Shown here piece after piece: positions 1 to 11,295 of a stretch of 64,000 bases of DNA (positions within the stretch are counted from its first letter, which is position 1; the number at the start of each line of letters is the position of its first letter). Made by a program: the position numbers and the translations under genes. The notes beneath the pieces were generated by a model. That model saw only the letters and a list, made by a program, of their open reading frames with translations. It had not been told where the DNA came from and ran no database searches. Source of the DNA: Glebionis coronaria (Eukaryota > Streptophyta > Magnoliopsida > Asterales > Asteraceae). The stretch lies in assembly GCA_025667525.1 (NCBI GenBank), contig CM046877.1, forward strand, positions 30,453,255 through 30,517,254. The letters are read 5' to 3'.

Positions 1-148
1 TTGTAAATTCGAACACGCCGCAGCGAAACGTGAGTACACGAAAACTTGTTTCTAACATCATCAACTCCTTAAATTTAAGTGATTACTTTTGCAAACCTGA
101 TGTTTCAACTTTCAAAATAACATTGAAATTCTATTATGTTTATAGAAA

Positions 149-236
149 TGGGCCAAAGCCCATAATATACAAAGTAATATTTAAAGCCCATGAGATACCA
201 AACCCTAGGGCATCAATAGCATATCTTCTATATAAA
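149..236 (+). promoter_or_regulatory. snoRNA cluster promoter, copy 1 (site II, telo-box, TATA)
   Basis: TGGGCC lies at 149-154, reverse site II cores GCCCA at 158-162 and 186-190, a telo-box AAACCCTA at 200-207, and TATATAAA at 229-236. Site II elements combined with a telo-box are the known signature of plant snoRNA, ribosomal protein and ribosome-biogenesis promoters. Transcription would start around 260 and run into the two snoRNAs downstream. The same arrangement recurs at 27780-27875. Confidence 0.8.
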
Positions 237-376
237 CATCATAACCTGCCGTCATGTTTTCACAATGTACTTTTTAGTTTTTCATTTCTTTATCTTATTT
301 TCTGTGTTATTTCTTAGTTTTTGTGTTCTTTTTTTAATGATACTTTTTTTGTTAGATTAGTACAAAAAATATGATG

Positions 377-472
377 GTATGAAAAAAGGGGATGATGAAA
401 AAATCAGACGGATTCCCAATGATTTTCTTTAATGTGATCTTACAACCAGCTACTTCTGACCCTTTTTCATAC
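377..472 (+). ncRNA. box C/D snoRNA, unnamed, copy 1
   Basis: The C box (GATGATGA, 391-398) and D box (CTGA, 456-459) are bracketed by a long terminal stem: GTATGAAAAA plus GGG at 377-390 pairs with CCCTTTTTCATAC at 460-472. The guide next to the D box, AACCAGCTACT, complements the conserved 25S rRNA segment AGUAGCUGGUU as I recall it. An internal guide (about 405-417, ending CGGATTCCC) complements 25S GGGAAUCCG and lies before a weak D' box ATGA (419-422). The product would guide two 2'-O-methylations in 25S rRNA within a fibrillarin snoRNP in the nucleolus. It is the first RNA of a two-snoRNA unit, with U24 about 80 nt downstream. I do not recognise a named family. Copy 2 at 28008 has an identical core. 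Confidence 0.82.
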
Positions 473-554
473 ATTTAAAAACCTTTTTATTTTATATTTA
501 TGTTAAAACATGTTTTTTTTAATGTTTTTTTCCTTATATTTTGGTTTTTTAAAA

Positions 555-654
555 GGATGCCAATGATGTAAGAAAGATATTTGCTACTCTTGATGAGTTT
601 ATAAAAAAACTCATTTGATGATTTATTATCCACCAAGATCTCTGAGGCATATCC
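555..654 (+). ncRNA. U24: U24 box C/D snoRNA, copy 1
   Basis: Terminal stem GGATGCC (555-561) pairs with GGCATATCC (646-654). The C box is ATGATGT (563-569), D box CTGA (642-645), D'-like TTGA (590-593), and C' TGATGATT lies near 616-623. A small hairpin (GAGTTT/AAACTC) sits between D' and C'. The D guide CCACCAAGATCT complements 25S AGAUCUUGGUGG; the D' guide ATATTTGCTACT complements the adjacent AGUAGCAAAUAU. By the fifth-nucleotide rule the two targets are a C and an A 12 nt apart, the same spacing as yeast Cm1437 and Am1449, known U24/snR24 targets. Dual adjacent guides are diagnostic of U24. The last C-box base deviates from consensus. It shares the upstream site II/telo-box promoter. 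Confidence 0.93.
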
Positions 655-760
655 TTGTTCTATGCAGTTTTTTCTAATTTGTTATAACTCGGTTCAACCC
701 GTTTTCAGCCGGTTCAACTGGTTTTTGCAACCGAGTCAACTCGTATTCAACCGGTCAAAT
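655..760 (+). repeat. degenerate GGTTCAACYCG-type repeats after snoRNA cluster 1
   Basis: Short imperfect repeats of the type CGGTTCAACCCGTTTT and GAGTCAACTCGT fill this stretch. The same repeats follow copy 2 of the snoRNA cluster (about 28320-28540), so the duplicated segment extends through here. The tract is cut at 761 by the LTR retrotransposon. Confidence 0.6.
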
Positions 761-2503
761 TGTTTGGATGCACATGTACAAGAGTTTCAATGAATTGAAT
801 TCTTGAAGAAAGTATTCTCAAAATTCCAATAGGTCAAAATTGGTTATTTTATGCTTTGCCAAACAAGTATGAATGTCATTACTAGAGGCATGATGCATGT
901 ACCAGTTTTATGCATTGATCTATTTTTAGTATTTGGATAAAGGATGTAAGACATTATTGAATTGATGAAATAAAGATTGGATTTCGTTTATTTTTCTGTT
1001 ATTTAATTTTGTATCCTATTTTACATGTTTTAAATCCATGAGCATTATGATGTTTCTAAATGTCCGTTGTCGATTAATAATATGGGAGTATTATTAAACT
1101 AAGACAATTCAAAATAGTGACAGAGTATACTTGAAAGTATATTGGTCAATTTTGGATGATATTTGATGGATCAAATATTGGACTTATCCCAACTATATGA
1201 TTTTACTTTATGGATCTTTGTCATCAAGTAAATCATAAATAGTTATCCTTAGACCTGAGATACCAGGAAACTGTCGTGGATCTAGTGCATTTCTGTGGAA
1301 TAATCTAACGCTAAACGTAACTGGTCGCTATAAGGATTATTTCCGGAAGTGTTGCAAAGTTCATAAGTTTTGCTTGTAGTCAAAATGGGATTCGTTTCCT
1401 TCAAGATTTATTTTGAAGTATAATACAGCTGGGCCCCACGGGGGAGTAGAAAGATATTTGTGCGGCCGCACCCAAATTTGTTTTGGTGATCTTGCTATAT
1501 CCATAAACGAGAAACAGAATGGTTAATGAAAGGAATGACTGAGATCCATATCCTTATTAACGTTGTATTTGAAATGAAAGGATAATAATAATAATGATTA
1601 TATATCATTAAAAGGTTTTGTCCATGAAACCTTACTCGAGTTGTACTAGTGACATTGTTAGTGTAACTAGACGCTAATCAATGTGATCACGATATTCGAA
1701 TTTTGTCCAAGTGGGAGCTGAAAGTTTATGGACTTAAAATCGATTGTCGTGTGATAGGATCGAACTCGAGATCACGGGATTGCACACATTACGTGAAGAG
1801 TTAATTTATTTATTAAATATATTTATTAAATCAAATCATAGATAACGATTGTTAAGTAATTAAAAGTTAAGTATTAAACGACCGTTATAGAATGTTAAAG
1901 AAGCTAAAAGAAGGAGTCGGAAAAGTTCCGGAAACCTCTTTTGTGGGTGGTGTATATCCGGCCTAAATAAGGAGACAAAAGAGAAGGGAAAAGATTTTGT
2001 GGTTTTATTTTGTTTAAACCTTGGAAGAGAAGTTTTCCAAGGTGTATATAAACAAACCAAAAAACCTCATAATTTTCACCTAACATCTCTCTTTCTCTTG
2101 TTCTAACCGCCGGCCAAACAAACACCCTATTAGGGTTCTTCTTTGATTTTCAATAAGCTATTCTAGATCTAGTCCTAGCCCCTCTCTAGGGTTGTTGGGT
2201 AGATCTTCCATAGACTTGGAAGCTCGGTTTGTTCGTGCTAGACTCACGGTTAGCTCGCCGTATCACGTGTGTACAAGATCGTGTTGTAGTCTTGCTTTAG
2301 ATTACATCCTGGTGGTGTTCGTGATCTATCTCTACCGGTGACCGTTCCGTCAACTTGTAGATCTTGCTACGATAAAGGTATGTAACCCTAGCCTTGATTA
2401 ATTATAATCGTGTTAATTAAAGATCTTGTTAATTTGCTTCCGCTGTGTGTTCTTTGATCCATATTAGGGTTTTTATAATTGTTATGATAAATATAATCCA
2501 ACA
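761..2503 (+). repeat. 5' LTR of the LARD-like element
   Basis: TGTTTGG...CCAACA, 1,743 bp. A TATA-like TGTATATAAAC at about 2043-2053 probably drives transcription toward the interior. The small minus-strand frames inside recur in the other LTR and look like chance. Identity with the 3' LTR is about 99.7% by eye. Confidence 0.88.
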
Positions 2504-2504
2504 G

Positions 2505-2520
2505 TGGCATCGAGAGCCGT
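2505..2520 (+). promoter_or_regulatory. primer binding site, degenerate initiator-Met type
   Basis: TGGCATCGAGAGCC directly follows the 5' LTR with one spacer base. It resembles the plant initiator-Met primer site TGGTATCAGAGCC with one substitution and one extra G. Confidence 0.6.
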
Positions 2521-5500
2521 TTTAACATGATTATAATTATCAAGATCTAAAGTTTTTTTAACTAATATTGATTTGTGTTAAAAATTACATGTTGTTTTTT
2601 AGGTTTTATAAAAATTAGGGTTTTGTTTTTTTAGTGTTTTTAAATTCGGCTATGCCGAAATTTTTATAAAAAAAAAAATTTTGTAAACCCTAAAATTACA
2701 TGGTAATTAACTTTAGATGTATGCATGAATTAATTGTTATGTCATGCGTGGTTACGATCCGTAGTGATTTAATTAAATTGTTAAGTGATTTGGGTGGAAT
2801 TTTGATGAATTGCATGATTAATTGTTATGTTGTGTAAATTCATATTTCGATCCATAGAGATTTAATTGTTAAGATATGTGGGAGATCCGTGATGAACATG
2901 CATGTTTTTCATGGATCATATGTTTTATGTGGTAATTGTTACGTTTTTTTTTTGCTACATGCTTTATTTGATTCAATAAATCTAAAATTAGGGAAGACTT
3001 TTATATGAATATAAAAACCTAGATTTGATATTATTTATTGAATAAATCATATGCATGTGGCTATTTGATTTATTTATTGCACATATAAATTGTTATTATG
3101 TGTTTATGATTTAGTTTTTTTTTTTTGTACCTACTTGTTTTCATACGTTTTGTTTTAATTGTATGTTGTAAACAAGGGTAATTTTTACAAGAAAAATTAA
3201 TATGGACTAAATCATATTAAAATAAATGAATTATTTTGAGATCTAAATTACATATGATTTGCGTTGATTAGAATTGCAATAGCAACTTAACGGCCTACTC
3301 AATTTTGACAAACTATAAAGTGGGTATAACGCACCGCTGGTCATGTACCCGGTTAAGGAAGGAGGTGTTATGCTTCAGCGCTGACCAAATTCCCGGCTCG
3401 CCTGTGCGTCAAAAATTGGAATTACCTACGGTTGTTATTGGTATAATTCTTTAAGGTTGATTTAACTGCATTAATTCACATCCGAAACACAATGAATAAG
3501 GTTATTGCTTTGTGCTTTAACTAAGTTCTAGAAAAAGTACGGTGTGAATTTAGTTGTGTGTAAAATCTTTAATTGGTTTAACCAATACCTCAACTTGCAA
3601 GTATATGATGAACTTTTAGTCTCAACAAAAAGTTTACTAAACGTTTTATTAAACTTATGTTATGGAGATGTATGCATGCTTCTCCATACATGATTTTGAC
3701 ACCAAAATCTATACCCTAAAATTTAAGTCATATGCCCTCTAATTGACGAACACTTGAAGTTACAATTGTCGTCATATAAGATATCGGACGATGTTGTAAT
3801 GGAGAGAAAACTTCATGACTGAATAAGATTGCACATGAAGGTTTTATGTTCTTTAGATTAGTCGACTTAATTGAGTTACTCAGTGAGATCTGGAAACTTA
3901 AGGCATAAAGAAGGGATGAAACATGTTTACAATGCAAAATGACTTTTGGCAATGTAAATCCCTTAAAAATCTAGAAATTGCAAATTTGTTTGTCAATCAT
4001 TGTTCGACAAGTTACCATCTTGAATACTTTCATTGCTAGCAGATCAACTGATGTGATGAAATTATGTCGATTTGGATTCTAGTTTTCAAGGAAAATACTA
4101 TGGTTATTATTACCGGGGTAATTTTATTTTCTTGAATGGTATTATCGAAAATACTAAAATTGAATTTTGTAAATTCTTTTGCAAATGTATTAATGCAACG
4201 TTACACCGTAAACGTGGTTTATTCATTTATTGATCTACAAACCGTATGGTTGAGGATAGAGTCAATTTACAAGTGAAAGATAAACCTAAAACTCTTTTTC
4301 ATGAGTAAAGAAGGAGTAATAAGGATTTTAGAAATGTCAAATTCAAATCCATAACTCATAGCAAACTTTAAAAGTTAAGAAAAATGCATATTTTGAGTTA
4401 TTTAAAGTTACCGCAAATTGGTTATAAGGCAAACTAGCATATTTGTCTAGTAGTTGTGCTTTGACCATTTATAGGCACTACATACCATTGTAGGGTTGGT
4501 AGACCTATTAAGGAAGAAATTGCATCTCAAGTCTTTCAAGTTAAAAAGCATTTGATGGATATCATTTACGAAGTAGAGTACACTCTTAAACACTATAAGT
4601 AATTGTTACGAATGTGTTTTTCAAAAGTGTAAGAAAGTAAACACAACACTAATTATTTTCACCGATTATGAAACTTTTTCAATGTTGTCAAGTTCAGTGG
4701 GAGAATTGTGTTGTATTACTGATTTTGAGTCTATTAAAACATTCTCTAAGTCAGTGGGAGTTACAAGCTTTGTTGTCTTGGTAATAACCCATGTTATCTT
4801 TAGTATGTCCTAAGATAATTACTTTCGAATTGTTGACACTAATATCTTCAAAGATAGTTATGTACTGATTCTTGTTGATTAAGTGGTTCTACATCTACTT
4901 GTAAAAGCTAATATATGTGGCACAATCATATTTTGTATAGACGAACGTTAGACGTGATGTTTATCTTATATATATGAGGTTGTTCCATGCACAAGTGGGA
5001 GAAATGAACATTGTGTGCAAGAAACAACTCATAAAGATATGATTCTCTTGTCTTAAAGATAAGAGACTAACAATCTAATTAATATTTAGATCATGTGTCA
5101 ATATGATTAAAAGACTACGTAAAAGTATATATATCATTCACTTTAAGAAACACTTGTTGTTTTGATTTAGTCATGTAAGAGCTTGAACTAAATTGTAAAC
5201 TAAAGGGTAAAATATCCACATGTCTTAAGATCGGGCGTGGAATGTTTTGAAGTTTCTTAAAATGGACAAATTCCTGGAATGACATAAGATACATACAGTA
5301 ATCTTATACTACTAATGAAACCTAGTGGTGTTCATATAATAGTATAGTAGTGAATTAACTTGAAAAGATGAATGAAACCTAGTGGTGTTCATGATTTACT
5401 TTAGTTATACATGTTTATGATTTATTGTATAAAGTCACAAACATAAAGTCTTGGAAGACGTATGTTATAAAGTAAGACGTTAATGTATTGTCTCTATTTT

Positions 5501-7550
5501 ACTAAAGACATATACATGAAACGTGTAATGGACTTATAACTTTTATGAAGTGACTTTGTATTAAAAGCACTTGAGTTATAAATCATGCAAAATGGTTAGG
5601 AAATCTATTATACCATTAAGATGATTTAGTTGGTATATAGGTAAGCCTAAAGATATATATTTATCTTAAATGTTGTTAAGATTGACTTACAATATTTTCC
5701 TAAATGAAATACATCATTGTTATGGTATGTTCATTAGGAGAATCAAAATTATCAATATGATGGTGATGTTTGATTCAAGATAACTATATCTTCCTTTATT
5801 CCAAAAGAAATCAAGGTTAGAAAGTTGAGTATGACTTGATCTAAGAAGATTAATAAGATACCATTATATATGGAATGTGATGAATCACATTATATCTTAA
5901 ATGAAGTTCGGATTTTGCTAAACTACTTATGAAGTGGATTGTTTAGAAAATAAAGAGTATGGAACTGTCATTGTGTTTTGTAATGTCCCATATAGATAAC
6001 GTTGGAGTGTTGATCTATTTGCTATGTATTTAAAGAGTAATTTTAAGTTACCAAAAGCAAGTGGGAGTTTTGATCTTGAAAGATGAAATTACAAGATACA
6101 TGATCTTCAAAAATACACTAGTAATTATCATGAGGTAGGCGTGTAAATGCTAAACCTCAAGATAAAGGAATTTATGTCATAGGTCTGTAAGGATATCTCG
6201 GATATGCGATTTATATGCTGAGAATTATGAGTTACAAATAATTGTTATGATTTGTTACCAAATATTGAATTGGGTAAATTACTCATACTATGATTGTTAT
6301 AGATGTTGTCCAATAAGATAATCAAATTTCGGTTTTGGTTTATCTTAAATAGTTTGACTAGAAATTGGAGATGAGTTTCGTCAAAGGAAGAAAAACGCCA
6401 ATTGTAGTGGTTTAATCTTTGTGTCGAAACTATATGGACAAAATTGTACACATATTTAATGTATGTATTGTGAATAGATTATTAGTCACATTTAAGTAAT
6501 TAATTGTGATTGAGTATTCTTTCCTAAATACATTAAATATATATAAAGATTTTGATGGTCATATTTTAAATTGACAAATTTGGATATGTATGAACTATTT
6601 CTTGAATGACTACTTGAGAAAAGGACTTAAGTAATCGAAATGAGTTTATTACTTTAAAATATAAATCTTTGGAAAAGTACAAAATGCAATTATCCGTGAA
6701 TGGATAAAAGCATGCATCTAGGAGATTATTCTTATGTTTAATTTGAAATCCAAGATTGAATTTAAATTTGAATAAGATGGTTTCTGAGTATTCCTAAAAG
6801 CTAGTGGGAGTATTATGGTTATTTTCTTAAATTATATGTGTCAAATAGACATGTAAGAAAGAAAGATTTCATTCAAATTAAATGTTGATTTTGTTTAGAT
6901 TTGAGATGAAACTTTACTTTGAAGATTTAGAAAATAAGATATACATAACCTTGGAACAAATAAATTTATTTATTTATGCGGTGGAAATACAACGTAATAT
7001 GCCATGTAGTAAGTTTACATGGATATTTAGGACATGAAGAAATCTAAATCTGGTTTGAGAAATTTTCATGTGTGTCATGTTGTATTTATATCATGCTTAA
7101 AATACATGATGATTTGAATATATTAATCTATTTAAAGAAGTTATTAAATAACTTGTGTAATGAATATTCTGAAAGAATATGTTTGGAAATAGAATAACAT
7201 CCTAAATCTTGGATCGGCTTCCATATTCTATAGATGAATAATTTGTCAATCGTTGTGCAAATTATCATAGACAACAAACTTGAAGGTTTTGGTTGGAATC
7301 AAACATTACATAATAGATATTAATGGTAACGTATTTGTATCTTTTATGACAAGTTGTAAAACTTGAAAAGATATAATTGAGGTAACACTCAATATTAGTC
7401 ATGGGATCTTTTGGAGATGACATGTTGATTAAAGTTGCATTATACATTAAAGAATTAGAATACTTTGAACTTCAAATGTGTTTTTGGAAGTTTAGGAAAT
7501 TGGTGATCAAGGATGTTTCACAATTTTGATACTATGTGGCAATATCAAAT
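2521..7550 (+). other. non-coding interior of the LARD-like element
   Basis: AT-rich and without readable gag, protease, integrase or reverse transcriptase in any frame. Purine motifs (A/C)GTGGGAG occur near 4696, 4752, 4993, 6061 and 6803. A less AT-rich block at about 3295-3435 stands out from its surroundings. The few 60-74 codon minus-strand frames have no recognisable content and are treated as chance. Confidence 0.65.
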
Positions 7551-9304
7551 TGTTTGGATGCACATGTACAAGAGTTTCAATGAATTGAATTCTTGAAGAA
7601 AGTATTCTCAAAATTCCAATAGGTCAAAATTGGTTATTTTATGCTTTGCCAAACAAGTATGAATGTCATTACTAGAGGCATGATGCATGTACCAGTTTTA
7701 TGCATTGATCTATTTTTAGTATTTGGATAAAGGATGTAAGACATTATTGAATTGATGAAATAAAGATTGGATTTCGTTTATTTTTCTGTTATTTAATTTT
7801 GTATCCTATTTTACATGTTTTAAATCCATGAGCATTATGATGTTTCTAAATGTCCGTTGTCGATTAATAATATGGGAGTATTATTAAACTAAGACAATTC
7901 AAAATAGTGACAGAGTATACTTGAAAGTATATTGGTCAATTTTGGATGATATTTGATGGATCAAATATTGGACTTATCCCAACTATATGATTTTACTTTA
8001 TGGATCTTTGTCATCAAGTAAATCATAAATAGTTATCCTTAGACCTGAGATACCAGGAAACTGTCGTGGATCTAGTGCATTTCTGTGGAATAATCTAACG
8101 CTAAACGTAACTGGTAGCTATAAGGATTATTTCCGGAAGTGTTGCAAAGTTCATAAGTTTTGCTTGTAGTCAAAATGGGATTCGTTTCCTTCAAGATTTA
8201 TTTTGAAGTATAATACAGCTGGGCCCCACGGGGGAGTAGAAAGATATTTGTGCGGCCGCACCCAAATTTGTTTTGGTGATCTTGCTATATCCATAAACGA
8301 GAAACAGAATGGTTAATGAAAGGAATGACTGAGATCCATATCCTTATTAACGTTGTATTTGAAATGAAAGGATAATAATAATAATGATTATATATCATTA
8401 AAAGGTTTTGTCCATGAAACCTTACTCGAGTTGTACTAGTGACATTGTTAGTGTAACTAGACGCTAATCAATGTGATCACGATATTCGAATTTTGTCCAA
8501 GTGGGAGCTGAAAGTTTATGGACTTAAAATCGATTGTCGTGTGATAGGATCGAACTCGAGATCACGGGATTGCACACATTACGTGAAGAGTTAATTTATT
8601 TATTAAATATATTTATTATATATTTATTAAATCAAATCATAGCTAACGATTGTTAAGTAATTAAAAGTTAAGTATTAAACGACCGTTATAGAATGTTAAA
8701 GAAGCTAAAAGAAGGAGTCGGAAAAGTTCCGGAAACCTCTTTTGTGGGTGGTGTATATCCGGCCTAAATAAGGAGACAAAAGAGAAGGGAAAAGATTTTG
8801 TGGTTTTATTTTGTTTAAACATTGGAAGAGAAGTTTTCCAAGGTGTATATAAACAAACCAAAAAACCTCATAATTTTCACCTAACATCTCTCTTTCTCTT
8901 GTTCTAACCGCCGGCCAAACAAACACCCTATTAGGGTTCTTCTTTGATTTTCAATAAGCTATTCTAGATCTAGTCCTAGCCCCTCTCTAGGGTTGTTGGG
9001 TAGATCTTCCATAGACTTGGAAGCTCGGTTTGTTCGTGCTAGACTCACGGTTAGCTCGCCGTATCACGTGTGTACAAGATCGTGTTGTAGTCTTGCTTTA
9101 GATTACATCCTGGTGGTGTTCGTGATCTATCTCTACCGGTGACCGTTCCGTCAACTTGTAGATCTTGCTACGATAAAGGTATGTAACCCTAGCCTTGATT
9201 AATTATAATCGTGTTAATTAAAGATCTTGTTAATTTGCTTCCGCTGTGTGTTCTTTGATCCATATTAGGGTTTTTATAATTTTTATGATAAATATAAACC
9301 AACA
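7551..9304 (+). repeat. 3' LTR of the LARD-like element
   Basis: TGTTTGG...CCAACA, 1,754 bp. It differs from the 5' LTR by about five substitutions and an 11-bp insertion of TATATTTATT type near 8611-8625. Its end lies 257 bp from the stop codon of the minus-strand PPR gene, so the element sits in or beside that gene's 3' region. Confidence 0.88.
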
Positions 9305-9561
9305 TAAAGAACCATAACTACTAACTAACTAACATGAATATTCGGATCACCTGGAACTTTAATTTTTCATAAAGGCCACCCAAACAACACCAATAACATG
9401 ATACAAGATGCTGCGAATCTAAAATCGAAGTTACAGCGACTAAAATCACTTACAATCATCATTTAATACATACTAACTACTACTACTACATGAAATCTAT
9501 GCTCTCTTACATTTTGAGATGTTCCGAAAATGACGCTAGATGTTGAATCGTGTACTTTACC
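9305..9561 (-). other. probable 3' UTR region of the PPR gene
   Basis: Non-coding stretch between the LARD 3' LTR and the PPR stop codon. No clear poly(A) signal stands out. The close retrotransposon edge could supply an alternative terminator or antisense transcripts. Confidence 0.4.
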
Positions 9562-11295
9562 TCATTTTCTTTCAAGACTTTTTAGTTTGTTTTCAATTAT
9601 AGTTCGTATACGAGACTCTTGTTGTCCCACGTTTGGGATTTGGTCTAGCAACATCAAAAAAGTAGTGTAATCGGGCATAAAACCTCGGTTCATCATTTCC
9701 TCCAGAAAGTTCTCCTCATCTTGATTCTCATTTTTCTTCAACAACTCTTGAATAATAACACGGTATGCGATGCGATCCGGGACACAACCATTATCTTCCA
9801 TCTTTTTAAGCAATTCCTTAGCTTTATCAAAAAAACCTTCTTGGCAATAAGTGCGTATCATCACTGTATACGTTCTAACATCTGGTATTAATCCTTTCAA
9901 TAAGAGTTCATCAAACAAATCCGTTGCCATGTTATGCTTCCCGCATTGGCTAAAACCATCTATCAAGATAGTATACAAACTTACATCTTTCGTCACTTCA
10001 TTGCTTCCTAGTGAACGGAAAAGAACCAATGCATCGAGACACTGGGAGTTGCTGCACATTCCCTTGAACAATATACGATAAGTAATTCTATTTGGAGTCA
10101 GGCCCTTTGCTTGCATCTCATTGAAGAATTCTTTAGCAATTTTGACATTTCCGCATTGAAACAAACCATGCAACATAGTGCTGTAAGTAACAACATTAGG
10201 AATCAAACCCTTGACTGGGATTTCTCGAAATAAATCCACGGCCTCATTGATTCGTTTCTTTTTGCAGAATCCATTTATCAAGCTGCTATACGTGAAGATG
10301 TTGGGCATAATATCCTTTTCCATCATACGATTTATAACTTCTCTTCCATCATCTACTTCACCACGTAAACAATATCCATCAATTAGTGCACTATAAGTTA
10401 CTACATTTGGATGTAAACCTCTTCGTTCCATTGCTTGAATAACAAGCTCCGCATCTTTTACTGATCCTTTCTTGCAAAATGCATCCACCAAGATCGTATA
10501 TGTATGTAAATTCGGATGAATTCCTTTCTCCTCCATCTCTATCAACATTTTTGCTGCCTCACTCTCTCTACTAAAGTTACATAGACCATGAATCAAAGAG
10601 TTATGAGTACAAACATTTGCATGGACGCCTTTTCTGAACATCTTGTTGAAGAGTTGCAATGCTTCAGCAACCATTCGGTCTTTGCATAGGCTATCGATAA
10701 TTATGCTGTATATTTCTACACAAGGTTTGCAGGAACCTGTTTCCATGAACCTGAGTAACTCATGGGCCTTGCTAGTGTGACCCACTTTACAGAGGCCATT
10801 AATAACAGTTGCGTAAGTACATTGATCAAGCTCACAAAATTTACCTCTAACGAGTTTCTTAAATAACTCAACAGCTTCAAAAACCCGATCAGCAAGAACA
10901 AGGCCATTAATGAGAGTGTTATAAGTAGCTAAATTGGGAGGATGACCTAGCTTGAAGATGGTAGCTAACAAGGCAAAACCATAATTGACTTGATTAAGGC
11001 GGCAATAGCAGTTCATAGAGATGTTCATCGCATAGAGATCTCGTGGAATACCCGCCAAACTTAATCTTTTGTAAAGAAATAGAGCAGTGGAGTACTGTTT
11101 CATCTTGACAATATTATTAATGAGCTTGTTAAATTCAATGGCGGAAGGTCGGGGTTTTCTTTGAAGCATTTCATCAAACACTATGAGTGCATCCTCTAAC
11201 TTGCCGACTTTCGGAACACAAGGACGGCGGGTTGAGGAAGTAGAGTAACAACGCAGCGAACGGGTATAACGAAAGTACATCATTTTCAGCATCAT
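9562..11295 (-). CDS. P-class pentatricopeptide repeat protein, restorer-of-fertility-like
   Basis: Intact single-exon frame of 577 aa. The first ATG is at 11295; the open frame extends four codons further upstream to a TTG. The N-terminus is rich in Met, Arg, Ser and Thr with no acidic residue in the first 25 positions, fitting an organelle (probably mitochondrial) transit peptide. From about residue 55 there are about 14 tandem 35-residue P-type PPR motifs (for example YSALIDGYC, YSSLINGFC) up to about residue 545, then a short basic tail. There is no E, DYW or SMR domain, so RNA binding (stabilisation, processing or translation) is likelier than editing catalysis. The LEDALIVFDEMLQR start and motif style match RFL proteins, the family that includes cytoplasmic male sterility restorers. 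Motifs 4, 11 and 14 have unusual fifth residues (A, R, R). It is the only clearly intact host protein gene here. Confidence 0.93.
   Translation of the reverse strand: MMLKMMYFRYTRSLRCYSTSSTRRPCVPKVGKLEDALIVFDEMLQRKPRPSAIEFNKLINNIVKMKQYSTALFLYKRLSLAGIPRDLYAMNISMNCYCRLNQVNYGFALLATIFKLGHPPNLATYNTLINGLVLADRVFEAVELFKKLVRGKFCELDQCTYATVINGLCKVGHTSKAHELLRFMETGSCKPCVEIYSIIIDSLCKDRMVAEALQLFNKMFRKGVHANVCTHNSLIHGLCNFSRESEAAKMLIEMEEKGIHPNLHTYTILVDAFCKKGSVKDAELVIQAMERRGLHPNVVTYSALIDGYCLRGEVDDGREVINRMMEKDIMPNIFTYSSLINGFCKKKRINEAVDLFREIPVKGLIPNVVTYSTMLHGLFQCGNVKIAKEFFNEMQAKGLTPNRITYRILFKGMCSNSQCLDALVLFRSLGSNEVTKDVSLYTILIDGFSQCGKHNMATDLFDELLLKGLIPDVRTYTVMIRTYCQEGFFDKAKELLKKMEDNGCVPDRIAYRVIIQELLKKNENQDEENFLEEMMNRGFMPDYTTFLMLLDQIPNVGQQESRIRTIIENKLKSLERK

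Larger units (their letters stand above)
761..9304 (+). mobile_element. young non-autonomous LTR retrotransposon (LARD-like)
   Basis: Two direct LTRs (761-2503 and 7551-9304) start TGTTTGG and end CCAACA. They differ by about five substitutions and one 11-bp indel, so the copy is recent. The internal 5,047 bp carry no gag or pol that I can read and no open frame above about 75 codons. This suggests a large retrotransposon derivative moved by the proteins of a related element. Short GTGGGAG purine motifs recur through the interior. No 5-bp target duplication is visible: the left flank ends CAAAT and the right flank begins TAAAG. Lineage is undetermined; the near-Met primer site slightly favours copia. 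Confidence 0.85.

Noticed and set aside
30..317. 95-codon frame over the first snoRNA promoter
   Set aside because: It overlaps the promoter motifs and TATA box, has no recognisable protein features, and the paralogous locus at 27721 does not keep the frame.
1860..2125. Small minus-strand frames repeated at 8661-8926
   Set aside because: They recur only because they lie in the two LTRs; they overlap the LTR TATA region and have no recognisable content.
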